A DNA stretch of 64,000 nucleotides from contig CAZYLK010000007.1 in the NCBI GenBank assembly GCA_964648365.1, forward strand, positions 3,584 to 67,583, read 5' to 3'. The first letter of the stretch is position 1; each line of letters opens with the position of its first letter. Below are positions 11,210-19,529 of the stretch, one piece after another. The position numbers and the translations under genes are program-made. The stretch comes from SURF-32 sp964648365 (GTDB lineage: Bacteria > Planctomycetota > Phycisphaerae > UBA1845). The notes under the pieces were generated by a model. That model saw only the letters and a program-made list of their open reading frames with translations, was not told where the DNA came from and ran no database searches.

Positions 11210-12100
11210 ATGACCGCGAATTTGAACGGCTCCAAGACGACGATCGCGACCCTGCGCCGCCTCAAACGCGAGCGGCGCAAGATCGCCATGCTCACCTGCT
11301 ATGATTATTCGACGGCCCGGCTGATGGAACTGGCCGGCGTCGAGTCGATCCTCGTCGGCGACACGTACGGCGAGGTCTGCCTGGGGCACGCGACGACGCT
11401 GCCGGTCACGGTCGACCACCTGATCACCATAACGGAAGCGGTGCGCCGCGGTGCTCCGTCGACGTTCCTTGTCGGGGACATGCCGTTCTTGAGCTACCAG
11501 GTCAGCATCGAGGAAGCCATTCGCAACGCCGGTGCGTTCATGGCGCGCGCCGGCTGCGATTGCGTCAAGCTGGAGGTGGATCGGCGACATCTGCCCACCG
11601 TCGAGGCGCTGTCGGCGGCGTCCATTCCGGTGATGGCGCACCTGGGATTGCGGCCGCAGGCGATCCATCATCTCGGCGGCTACAAAGTCCAGGGCAAACT
11701 CGCTGAAGACGCGCGGTTGATCCTGGAGGACGCGCGTCAGATGGAGGCGGCCGGGGCGGTGGCGCTGTTGCTTGAGGCGGTGCCGGCCGAGTTGGGCAAG
11801 ATGGTGTCCGAGTCTACCGACCTGCCCGTGATCGGTTGTGCCTCCGGTCCCTTCTGCGATGGTCAAGTCGTCGTTCTGCACGATATGTTGGGGTATGGCG
11901 TCGGGCATCCACCACGCTCTGTAAAGCAGTACACGAATCTGCACGATACGCTCGTCGCGGCATTCAGCGCGTATCGTGACGACGTCCACGCCGGCGCCTT
12001 CCCGACGGAGGCGCACAGCGCAACCATGTCGGCGGGCGAACTGGACCGCCTGAGGGCCTTGCCGGCGCAGGGTGGTGTGGCACGGGCTTCCAGCCCGTGA
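11210..12100 (+). CDS. panB: 3-methyl-2-oxobutanoate hydroxymethyltransferase
   Basis: A 296-residue enzyme of pantothenate (coenzyme A) synthesis that transfers a hydroxymethyl group from methylene-tetrahydrofolate to 2-oxoisovalerate. Family signatures are clear: MLTCYDYSTARL near residue 24, ILVGDTYGEV with the metal-binding Asp, LVGDMPFLSYQ, CVKLEV, HLGLRPQ and YKVQG, LLLEAVPAEL and IGCASGPFCDGQVVVLHDMLG. Length is near the family norm. The ATG chosen is the first one giving the family N terminus; the open frame upstream is low-complexity. The last seven codons and the stop lie inside a palindromic intergenic-type repeat (see 12074-12100), so the C terminus has probably been remodelled by repeat insertion. 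No panC is seen nearby. Confidence 0.96.
   Translation: MTANLNGSKTTIATLRRLKRERRKIAMLTCYDYSTARLMELAGVESILVGDTYGEVCLGHATTLPVTVDHLITITEAVRRGAPSTFLVGDMPFLSYQVSIEEAIRNAGAFMARAGCDCVKLEVDRRHLPTVEALSAASIPVMAHLGLRPQAIHHLGGYKVQGKLAEDARLILEDARQMEAAGAVALLLEAVPAELGKMVSESTDLPVIGCASGPFCDGQVVVLHDMLGYGVGHPPRSVKQYTNLHDTLVAAFSAYRDDVHAGAFPTEAHSATMSAGELDRLRALPAQGGVARASSP
12074..12100. repeat. REP-like palindrome at the 3' end of panB
   Basis: The element contains CACGGGCT-TCC-AGCCCGTG (12081-12099), an 8-bp perfect stem with a 3-nt loop, preceded by GGTGTGG. On the reverse strand it would encode TGWKPVPH, a peptide that I recall as a common spurious translation of short interspersed repeats in planctomycete genomes. 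The final A of the element completes the TGA stop of panB. Confidence 0.6.
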
Positions 12101-12257
12101 TTCGATCCGCTGGAGGCCGCCGCTCCACTTGAGACGCGCAGCAGCCCGCCCGCAGCGCCTCGTGCTTTTTGGCCGCGATATTGGGCGATTTGCCGCTTTG
12201 ACTTCCCGAGCGTGCGCGGCGTATAGTGACGACCGTGCGGCAACGGATGACGAGTCC

Positions 12258-12650
12258 ATGCTGGTAAGAATCGCCCTGGCGCGGATCATCATCAACGAAA
12301 GCAGCGGTGAGCAGGCCATCGTCCTCCGCGAAGTGGACGGCGTGCGGACGTTTCCGGTGATGATCGGTGTGACGGAGGCGCTGGCGATCGATCGGCGCAT
12401 CAAGGGTCAGAAGCCGCCGCGGCCGCTGACGCACGACCTGCTCCACACCGTCATCGCGAAGCTGGGCGGCGAGCTGGAGCGAATCGTCATTCACGAGTTG
12501 AAACAGCACACGTTCTATGCCAAGCTGTACGTTCGTCAGAACGGCAGTATCGTGGAGATCGACGCGCGTCCGTCGGACGCGATCGCGTTAGGCGCCGGTT
12601 CCGATACGCCGATGTTCGTCAGTCAGTCTGTGCTCGATGAGGTGGGTTGA
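12258..12650 (+). CDS. Bifunctional nuclease (BFN/DUF151) domain protein
   Basis: A 130-residue single-domain protein of the BFN/DUF151 family. Visible signatures are the N-terminal strand (RIIINESSGEQAIVLRE), the FPVMIGVTEALAIDRRI helix and the conserved end (IDARPSDAIALG, then PMFV). Family members such as the plant wound-induced BBD protein have dual DNase/RNase activity; bacterial members are mostly uncharacterised. The ATG at 12258 is chosen because the open frame upstream crosses the palindromic repeat and is not conserved in character. It follows panB by 157 bp and precedes the kinase gene by 24 bp, so the latter two may form an operon. Confidence 0.9.
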   Translation: MLVRIALARIIINESSGEQAIVLREVDGVRTFPVMIGVTEALAIDRRIKGQKPPRPLTHDLLHTVIAKLGGELERIVIHELKQHTFYAKLYVRQNGSIVEIDARPSDAIALGAGSDTPMFVSQSVLDEVG

Positions 12651-12674
12651 TTCCCATGGCTCGCTGATACGCCG

Positions 12675-14249
12675 ATGTCAAGCAAACCCGGATTAACGCC
12701 CGCGTCCTACGTCGAACGCTCCCCTGCGCCGGTTCACGCGGCGCCGACGATGGCGGAGGCCACGCGCGAGCAGGCCGAATTCGTACGCCGTCTGAAGGGC
12801 CCCGGCGCGCGCTACCTCGTCAGTGCCCCCGGCCGGCTGGACGTGATGGGCGGCATTACGGAATACACCGGCGGACTCGTCCTGCACTGGCCCATCGACA
12901 TCGGCGTCCGGGTCGGCGCGTGTCGCCGCGACGACGGTGTGGTGTCCTTCTGGCTTGAACCTGGCGGCGAAGTCGTCGATGTGCCGCTGGAATCGCTGCG
13001 CCGCGACGCCGCGATGCCCGCGAGCCTTCAGCCGAACGCGGCCGGGGGACCGGCGGCTCCATCCGATGTGGACGTGCGGCGTCAGCTCGCCCGCGCCGTC
13101 GTGGTTGAGATGCTTCGTTGCCAGGCGCTGGGGCCGGGCTTTAACGGTGCGTCGCTGGTGATCGGGCGGATGCCGCCGTTGTCAGTGGATGTCGGGCAGG
13201 TCTCCGCCGCTGCCGCCGCCGTGGTGGTGGCGCTCCAGCGCGTGGCGGGCGTCACGGTCGAGACGGCGCAGGCTGCGTCTGTCGTGCAGAGCGTCGAGTT
13301 CTCGACCGGGGGGTTGCCCAGCGGCCGTGCGGATGCAACGCACGCGCTGCTGGCCGAGCCCGGTGCGTTGACGCAGATGCGCTGCGACCGTCCAAGCGGT
13401 GCGGACGTACTGCGGGTCAGCGAGCGCTTCGCCCTGATCGGCATCGCCTGCGGTGCGGCGGCCGCGGGCATCGATACCGACACAGGGGGCGTGGGTTCGA
13501 CTCCCATCTCCGGCGCCGCCGACGAGAGTGACGCCGCGGCGCCCTGTGACGACGCTCACGCGCGGTTTGCGCGTTACGTCCACGCGCGGGTCGCGGCGCT
13601 GATGGGCCGCACCCTGATCGACCGGATCCAGCAACACGATGCTCGCGGCGACAACCCGGCGGCGCGGGACGCCGCCGCCGGTTGGAACGGCCATCTGTCG
13701 CTGATCTGCGGCCGTGAGTATTCACAGCGGTTTCGCGACCGGTTGCCGACGCGGCTGCGCGGCGGCGATTTTCTGAAGCGGTTCGGCCCGCTGCCTGACC
13801 CATTGTCGGCGGTTTCACCCGGCGTGATTTACCGGGTCCGCTCGCGAACCGAGCATCACATCTACGAGAATGCGCGGACCGTGCAACTCGCTGAGCGGCT
13901 GGCCCGCGCCGCTCGCACGGGCGAGAGCGCCGTCGCGGTCGACGCAGGCAAACTGCTGTACGCCTCTAACTGGAGCCTGTCGCAGCGTTGCGGTCTGAAC
14001 GCCGCTACGGCTGACCGGCTGGTGACGCTCCTGCGCCGGCGCGGCCCGGCCGGAGGGATACTCGGGGCGAAGCAGGGCGGCCGCGGCTGCGGCACGCTCG
14101 TCATTGCACTGATCGAAAACACGCGCGCCGCCGAAGCAAGCGTGGCCGCGGCCTGTGCCGAGTTCGAATCGAGCGACCGTCTGCCGACGGCGGTCTTCAC
14201 CGCTTCCGCGCCGGGGGCGGCGCTCGGCGGTGTCAGTTGCTCACGTTGA
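12675..14249 (+). CDS. GHMP-family sugar kinase, L-arabinokinase/galactokinase-like
   Basis: A 524-residue kinase. Motif 1 at residues 51-66 (APGRLDVMGGITEYTG) matches plant L-arabinokinase ARA1 more closely than galactokinase, which has GRxNxIGEH at this place. Motif 2, the Gly/Ser-rich ATP loop, is weak: VDVGQVSAAAAAV near 170-185, lacking the usual GLSSS. Motif 3 near 463-475 (LGAKQGGRGCGTLV) corresponds to the YGAKITGGGSGG element, with the first Gly-rich part altered. The substrate is probably an aldopentose or galactose-like sugar, phosphorylated at C1. A stretch of about 30 residues near 262-300, absent from my recollection of ARA1, is rich in Gly, Ser, Asp and Ala; its DNA contains a T-arm-like sequence (13491-13514). 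Whether the altered loops still support catalysis is open. Confidence 0.8.
   Translation: MSSKPGLTPASYVERSPAPVHAAPTMAEATREQAEFVRRLKGPGARYLVSAPGRLDVMGGITEYTGGLVLHWPIDIGVRVGACRRDDGVVSFWLEPGGEVVDVPLESLRRDAAMPASLQPNAAGGPAAPSDVDVRRQLARAVVVEMLRCQALGPGFNGASLVIGRMPPLSVDVGQVSAAAAAVVVALQRVAGVTVETAQAASVVQSVEFSTGGLPSGRADATHALLAEPGALTQMRCDRPSGADVLRVSERFALIGIACGAAAAGIDTDTGGVGSTPISGAADESDAAAPCDDAHARFARYVHARVAALMGRTLIDRIQQHDARGDNPAARDAAAGWNGHLSLICGREYSQRFRDRLPTRLRGGDFLKRFGPLPDPLSAVSPGVIYRVRSRTEHHIYENARTVQLAERLARAARTGESAVAVDAGKLLYASNWSLSQRCGLNAATADRLVTLLRRRGPAGGILGAKQGGRGCGTLVIALIENTRAAEASVAAACAEFESSDRLPTAVFTASAPGAALGGVSCSR
13481..13514 (+). other. tRNA 3'-end-like sequence inside the GHMP kinase gene
   Basis: GTGGG-TTCGACT-CCCAT (13491-13507) is a regular tRNA T-arm with the canonical TTCGA loop and one G-T pair, followed directly by CTCCGGC (13508-13514), which looks like an acceptor 3' strand as found in leucine tRNAs beginning GCCGGAG. 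No D-arm, anticodon arm or 5' acceptor strand lies upstream at tRNA distance, so this is not a tRNA gene. It may be a trace of an integration site or chance. Confidence 0.35.
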
Positions 14250-14301
14250 GCCGGCTCGATCTGCGGCCGGCGCGCGTCGGACCTCCCGCGGCCGGAACGG
14301 A

Positions 14302-17300
14302 CTACGGTGCCGTCGTCGGCTCTTCCTTCGGCCCCCACAGGCCGTCCCGCACCACCCATCCCAGCCGGGCGATGGCCTCCTCGTGCGGCGTCAGCGCACG
14401 CGTAATGCGATTCATGGTCATGATGCACTCGTTGGCGGCGCGTTCGGCCTTACGGGCGCGATCCTCGATGATCTTGCGTTCGGCGGCGATGCGATCGAAC
14501 TCGCCACCGCCGCGGGAACCGCCGCGCCCGCCGCGGGCCTGCTCGCGGATCAGCTCCTTGGCCCGCAGGTCGAGCGCTTCCAGTGCGGTTCGTTCGTCGG
14601 CCAGTTTTCCCTGCCATTCATCGTGCTCGTCACGCTTCTTCTGCCATTCCAGAAGCAGCCATCGGGCATCGGTCGTCTGGTCATCGTAGACGATTTCGAT
14701 ATCGCGCAGCTCAGGCGACAGCTCCCGCGGTGCATCGACGACGTCGCCGTGAGGCGCCGCAGATGACGACTCCCGATCGTGCGCTCGCGCGAGCTCGCGC
14801 ATGTCGTCAGGAAACACCGTGACCAATTGGCGGGCGAGCCGGGAAGCGTCCGCCTCGCGCTGCCCAGCGCGGGCGTCGCGATAGGCGACCAGCATTCGCG
14901 AACGCAGCAGCGCGCGCCACTCGTCCAGCTCCTCCGTGTGCGGCCCCAGCCGTTCGACCGCCGCGATCCACTGGATCGCCTCCGCAAACCGCCCGGCGTC
15001 GATCAGGCCACGGATCGGTTCGTCGAGCGCCCGCGGAACGCGCGCCGGGAGCTGCGTGGCGGCTCGCTTGCCGCCGGTGACGTCCAGGTAGCGGAGCAGC
15101 AGCATGTTGCGCAACAGGCGCGCCGTGTCGTCAGAAGCGTAAGCGGGCGCCTGGTAGACCCGGTGTCCGGCTGCGGTTGCCAGTGCGTCAAACGGCATGA
15201 GCACGGCCGCCATGCGCCCGTTGTGCGTCATCACGCGAATCGGCGGCGCGGTTCCGCGCAGACTGACGAGGCCCCAGCGGTTCGGCCGCAGCGCGCCGGC
15301 TCGTGTACCGGCCGTCAGTTCTCCGGCCAGCAGCGCATGCTCGCGGTCGACGGGGCGGATTTCTCCGCCGATGCGCCTGGCAACGGCATCGAACAGTGCT
15401 GCCGACGATCGTACCCAGGCCTCGTTTCCGCCCGCCGCTTCAAGCCACACGAATCCACCAGCGGTGATGCGCTGGGCCAGTGCGTCGACCAGGTTCTCAT
15501 CAACGTTGAACACGTCCGTCCCGGTGACGTGGAGGATGTCCGCCGAAATCGACCATGCCTGCGCCGCGCTCTGTGTCGCGGTGCGTTCGGTTCGAGCGGC
15601 CGGCGCCGGGTCGCCCGCCGACGGCGCCGTGCCGGATGCCGCCGCCGGCCCGCTTTGGCCGGGAGCCGCAGTATCGGAAATGTCCGGGGGGGGGCACGCG
15701 GCGAGGATGGATACGCCGGTCTCGTGGTCCAGTCTTCGTCCGACGGTCAGCCACTTGCCGAGAGTCTGAATCCCGGCGCCGCCGACGCGCAGCGTGTCGA
15801 CGGTCAGGTAGCCCGCCGGTGGTGCGCTGCTGCCCGCCAGTTCCGGCGGGCGCAGCCGCTTGGGCAGTTGTGCGTATTCACCGGCGGCATAGACCGTCAT
15901 GTTGGACATGACGTCGAACATGTTCGCGTGCTTGTCCCGCCGATTCTGATGCCAGGCGCCCGCCAGATCGTTCGGGAACAGGAACACGCACGTCCGCACG
16001 CCGTCATCGACGCCTTCGATGCAGAAGTCGCCGGCCCACGCGGCGCCCGCCTCGCCCGAAGCGGTATACAGCGCGTGTTCCGGCTTGAGGGGCTTCAGCG
16101 TGCAGCCGCGATCGCCGAACCACTCGGCGCACAACTGCCGGAAACTCGTCGCGAAGCGGTCGTTGCCATGATCGGCGTGGCCGATGATCGTGCCGCCCGC
16201 GTCGACGTATTCCAGCAGGCGGGCGCGCTGCTCGGCCGTGAGATTCAGCCCATACTCGCCGCTGATCAGAAGGATCGGCGTGTCGAGCAGGTCGTCGAGC
16301 GAGGCGTTCACGTCGACAATCTGCCACTTGTAGATGCACTCGTACCGGCCCGACAGAAACGACGTAAGGAAGTGAAGGTCACGGTAGTACCGGTTCCAGG
16401 ACTGGTCCTCGCCGTAACGGAGCTTGGCCATCAGCGTCGGCGCCCGGCCGTAGATCAAAAACAGCAGCCGGAAGCTGTCTTCGATCACCTCGCCCGTCGG
16501 CCCGTGGATGCCGGCGACGCCGGCGCGATACCAGTCGACGCCGCCGATCTGCTTGCGGCCGGTCGCCACGCCGAGACGCTCCAGGCCGAAGAGCTGATAG
16601 CCGCCTCCTTCGAGCAGATCCCGCGTCTTGAGCCAGGCGAAGCCCCGATCGGCCGCGTCCAGCAGCCGCTTCACCTCGTCGTCGACGGCGTCGCGCCGGG
16701 CGACCCCGCGAAGCGGGCTGTACGTCGGCTCTTTTTGCGTGAGGAACTCGGCCGCCAGGATGTACAGCGTGTTGATGCCGGCCGTGGTCATGGTGACCGT
16801 GCCCGACTTGGACCCGCTGTAACTCCAGGAGCCGTCGCTGTCCTGATGCGCGAGCCAGTGTGTCTCGACGCGTTCCCAGTAGTTCAGGGAGACTTCGATG
16901 GGCGTGACGCCCGGCACCATGCGCGCCGCCCAGACCCCGAGGACGCCGAACTGTGAGCAGGAGTGATCGCCCCCGGACCCCTGCACGTCGTAGCCGTAGT
17001 AGCCGTCCTCGCGCAGCGCGTCGGTGAGCCACTTCACGTCGGCGCGCATCGCGCGCAGGTAGCGTTGTCGGTCGGTGGTCTCGCCCGTGCGGGCGACGAG
17101 CTGAGCCCACATCGCCGCGCGGAGGCTGCGGCTGTACGTGCCCGGCAGCGGGTGCGGCTCCACAAAGCCGATGGCCCGCTCAATGACGGGGTCGTACGGC
17201 GACACGCCGGCGGCCAGCAGGGCGTACGTCGCCAGCGTAGACACGCCGCCATCGTGGACGCCGCCCATCTCCCCGCGAAAACTGCCCGCCTGCGGGCCGT

Positions 17301-17457
17301 CGACGATCTGGGCTTCCTTCAGCCCGGCGATCAACTGATCGATCATCGCGTCGACGCGTGAATCCGTCTGCGGCTGGGCCGCGGCGGCGGTCGTCAGGTG
17401 GAGCAGAACGCTGGCCGCGAGTCCGTAGTGCGTCGCGTGAGTGGCGGGATGTTTCAT
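14302..17457 (-). CDS. Large exported DUF4159 protein with terpenoid-cyclase-like repeats
   Basis: A 1051-residue protein with a signal peptide (residues 1-27, ending AAAAQ). Residues 30-340 contain squalene/prenyltransferase-type alpha-toroid repeats (HWLAHQDSDGSWSY, YYGYDVQGSGGD, then FAWLKT). Residues about 355-520 form the DUF4159 domain (TPILLISGEYG, AGGTIIGHADHGND, then HANMFDVMSNMTVYA). A Pro/Ala linker (590-640), a second alpha/beta domain and a C-terminal coiled-coil-like region (970-1030, Arg/Glu-rich) follow. The combination is typical of Planctomycetota; DUF4159 is also found in Bacteroidetes membrane-complex operons beside MoxR and BatA-like proteins. The gene is transcribed alone, opposite to its neighbours. 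The function is unknown and no catalytic motif was found. A 9-G run (15686-15694) lies within the linker-coding part. Confidence 0.8.
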   Translation of the reverse strand: MKHPATHATHYGLAASVLLHLTTAAAAQPQTDSRVDAMIDQLIAGLKEAQIVDGPQAGSFRGEMGGVHDGGVSTLATYALLAAGVSPYDPVIERAIGFVEPHPLPGTYSRSLRAAMWAQLVARTGETTDRQRYLRAMRADVKWLTDALREDGYYGYDVQGSGGDHSCSQFGVLGVWAARMVPGVTPIEVSLNYWERVETHWLAHQDSDGSWSYSGSKSGTVTMTTAGINTLYILAAEFLTQKEPTYSPLRGVARRDAVDDEVKRLLDAADRGFAWLKTRDLLEGGGYQLFGLERLGVATGRKQIGGVDWYRAGVAGIHGPTGEVIEDSFRLLFLIYGRAPTLMAKLRYGEDQSWNRYYRDLHFLTSFLSGRYECIYKWQIVDVNASLDDLLDTPILLISGEYGLNLTAEQRARLLEYVDAGGTIIGHADHGNDRFATSFRQLCAEWFGDRGCTLKPLKPEHALYTASGEAGAAWAGDFCIEGVDDGVRTCVFLFPNDLAGAWHQNRRDKHANMFDVMSNMTVYAAGEYAQLPKRLRPPELAGSSAPPAGYLTVDTLRVGGAGIQTLGKWLTVGRRLDHETGVSILAACPPPDISDTAAPGQSGPAAASGTAPSAGDPAPAARTERTATQSAAQAWSISADILHVTGTDVFNVDENLVDALAQRITAGGFVWLEAAGGNEAWVRSSAALFDAVARRIGGEIRPVDREHALLAGELTAGTRAGALRPNRWGLVSLRGTAPPIRVMTHNGRMAAVLMPFDALATAAGHRVYQAPAYASDDTARLLRNMLLLRYLDVTGGKRAATQLPARVPRALDEPIRGLIDAGRFAEAIQWIAAVERLGPHTEELDEWRALLRSRMLVAYRDARAGQREADASRLARQLVTVFPDDMRELARAHDRESSSAAPHGDVVDAPRELSPELRDIEIVYDDQTTDARWLLLEWQKKRDEHDEWQGKLADERTALEALDLRAKELIREQARGGRGGSRGGGEFDRIAAERKIIEDRARKAERAANECIMTMNRITRALTPHEEAIARLGWVVRDGLWGPKEEPTTAP

Positions 17458-17728
17458 CGGTGGCGGAAGCTCAGGAACAGGTCAAACCCCGGGCGCGCGG
17501 CCGCGCCACAACCGAAGCTCCCATAGCTATTCTCGGCGCGACACGCTCCGAAGTAAAGCGGGACGGTGCTTTGCCGACCCCCTGCTTGACCCGGACGGCG
17601 CAAGGTTCGATATCCCACGCAGGTGCGCGTCCGACGGCGGGGGAGACGCCCGCTGGTGGGACGATGTGTCGGGCACTGGACCGGCGATGGCCATCGGGTG
17701 GCGTCGTCTGCAGCCTCGGAAGCGACGA

Positions 17729-19048
17729 ATGGCCGAACGAAGGCGAATCTGTTTCATCCTCGGAACCCGCCCGGAGGTCATCAAGTGCTGGCCGGTCATC
17801 CGCGTGCTGGATGCCGACGAGCGATTCGATGTCACCACCATCCTGACGGGCCAGCATACCGATCTGGCGGAGCAGGCCGTTCGCCTCTTCGGCCTCCGGG
17901 TGGATGTCGATCTGAAGCTGATGACGCCGGGACAGACGCTGGAAGGACTGACCGCGTCGCTGTGTCAGTCACTGGCCGCGCCGATTCGGGAGGCGGCGCC
18001 TTCCGTCGTGGCCGTCCAGGGAGATACCACAACGGCCTTCGTCGGCGCGTTGACGGCCTTTTACGCCGGGATCCCGGTGGCCCACATCGAGGCCGGCTTG
18101 CGATCCGGTGACGTCAGCCATCCCTTTCCCGAGGAAATGAACCGCCGCCTCATCGGCGGTCTCGCCAGCGTTCATTTTGCACCGACGGAGGGGGCGCGGC
18201 AGGCGCTGTTGAGAGAAGGCGCCCCCGACGGCCGCATCCACGTGACCGGCAACAGCGGGATCGATGCCCTTCGGCTCATGTCGGCCCGTCTCGACCGCGA
18301 AGCGCTGACCGCATTCAGTCCGGCCACACCCGTTGAAGGATCCGGAGAGGATTCGGGCACCGCTGGCCGTTCATCTCCGGGTCACGGTGGTGATCCGTAC
18401 GGGCAAGCGCGCGAGCGTATTACCTCCGTACCCGCGACGGCCGAACGCCCATCCGCGACGCCGGATACGGTACTCGGTTCGGTGCCGACTCAGCGGATCC
18501 CCCCGCCGCCGCCCGAGCTTGAGGCGGTGTTGAGCCACCCTGGCGCGCGGATCATCGCGGTGACCATTCACCGCCGCGAGAATCGCGACTTCATGGCCGG
18601 AATCGCGAACGCCATTCGCACCATTCTGGAGACCCATGAGGACGTCCGGGTTGTCTTCCCGGTCCACCCCGGTCCGGCCGTGCGGCAGGCATTCATCCCC
18701 GTCCTGCGAGACTTCCCACGCTGCCACCTCATTGAACCGCTCAACTACGCCGACTTCGTCCGGCTGCTGAAGCAGTGTTACTTCGTCCTGACCGACTCAG
18801 GTGGCATCCAGGAAGAGGCCCCGTACCTCGGCAAGCCCGTCCTCGTAACCCGCCGCACCACCGAGCGCCCCGAGGCGGTCGCTGCGGGCGTGGTTCGTAT
18901 CATCGGTGAGACCGGAGAGGCGATCATCCGCGAAGTAACGGAGTTGCTCGCAGATCGCGACAGATATAGGACCATGTCGCGTCTGATAACCCCGTACGGC
19001 GATGGGCACGCCGCCGAACGGATGGCTGAGATCCTCGGGGTGATCTGA
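17729..19048 (+). CDS. wecB: Non-hydrolysing UDP-N-acetylglucosamine 2-epimerase
   Basis: A 439-residue GT-B-fold enzyme that interconverts UDP-GlcNAc and UDP-ManNAc (or a diacetamido-uronic acid analogue). Signatures: GTRPEVIK (residues 12-19), GQHTDL, VQGDTTTAF, HIEAGLRSGD, FPEEMNR, TGNSGIDAL, TIHRREN (279-285), DSGGIQEEAPYLGKPVL and TERPEAVAAG. Compared with typical members of about 370 residues, an extra Ser/Gly/Pro-rich stretch of roughly 65 residues (193-259) is inserted between the two lobes, ending in a run of six prolines. The ATG at 17729 is preceded by a weak GGAA; an ATG 14 codons upstream is also possible. This is the first gene of the polysaccharide locus. Confidence 0.92.
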   Translation: MAERRRICFILGTRPEVIKCWPVIRVLDADERFDVTTILTGQHTDLAEQAVRLFGLRVDVDLKLMTPGQTLEGLTASLCQSLAAPIREAAPSVVAVQGDTTTAFVGALTAFYAGIPVAHIEAGLRSGDVSHPFPEEMNRRLIGGLASVHFAPTEGARQALLREGAPDGRIHVTGNSGIDALRLMSARLDREALTAFSPATPVEGSGEDSGTAGRSSPGHGGDPYGQARERITSVPATAERPSATPDTVLGSVPTQRIPPPPPELEAVLSHPGARIIAVTIHRRENRDFMAGIANAIRTILETHEDVRVVFPVHPGPAVRQAFIPVLRDFPRCHLIEPLNYADFVRLLKQCYFVLTDSGGIQEEAPYLGKPVLVTRRTTERPEAVAAGVVRIIGETGEAIIREVTELLADRDRYRTMSRLITPYGDGHAAERMAEILGVI

Positions 19049-19529
19049 ACAGCCTTCTACGTCCGGCCTGCATCCGGGAGCCTGGGCCGGCTCCGACGAG
19101 CGCCCAAGTCAGTCCCCCCTCCGTCCCCCCCCGCGAACGAACATCCGGGGGGGCTGGTATTCGGACCGCTGGATTGGTATCATTCCCCACAAGCCAAACA
19201 GACAGCCAGCGCATCGGGTCGGCATGCGAGCGATATTACACCTTGTGGAAAGCCAGGGGCGTCTGCCTCTCGACTGCGAACGACCCAGAACGCAAGCGGT
19301 GTGGACCGAGGCGCGTTCGTGCAACTAGCATGGACGATCTCACCGGGCCGTCGGCGATACTGCCGATCGTAGCTGTGCGGTTCAGCTAATTCTGATCAGG
19401 AGACGGATCGACGCGAGATGGATCTTGCGGGCATTGACGTGCGCGACGTCGAACAGTCCAACGCCGGGGAGATCTCTTGGCTGATGCGTACTGTACCGAT
19501 GAGACCGATGCGCCGACGGAGGCAAGCGG
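19049..19529. other. Intergenic region in the polysaccharide locus
   Basis: About 480 bp without a credible gene. It contains an inverted repeat of CCCCCCCG (19126-19133) and CGGGGGGG (19146-19153) with a 12-nt loop about 80 bp behind wecB; no T-run follows, so it is at best a weak terminator or attenuator. GC content drops in 19200-19400 compared with its neighbours, as expected for a promoter region serving the genes from 19530 on. Confidence 0.45.

Noticed and set aside
13417..13818. Reverse ORF with a WESNPRP peptide
   Set aside because: Such peptides are typical of translated tRNA-like or GC-rich antisense sequence; the kinase on the forward strand explains the region.
14779..16956. 725-codon forward ORF
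   Set aside because: It is antisense to the DUF4159 protein, which has a signal peptide and family motifs; the antisense product has none.
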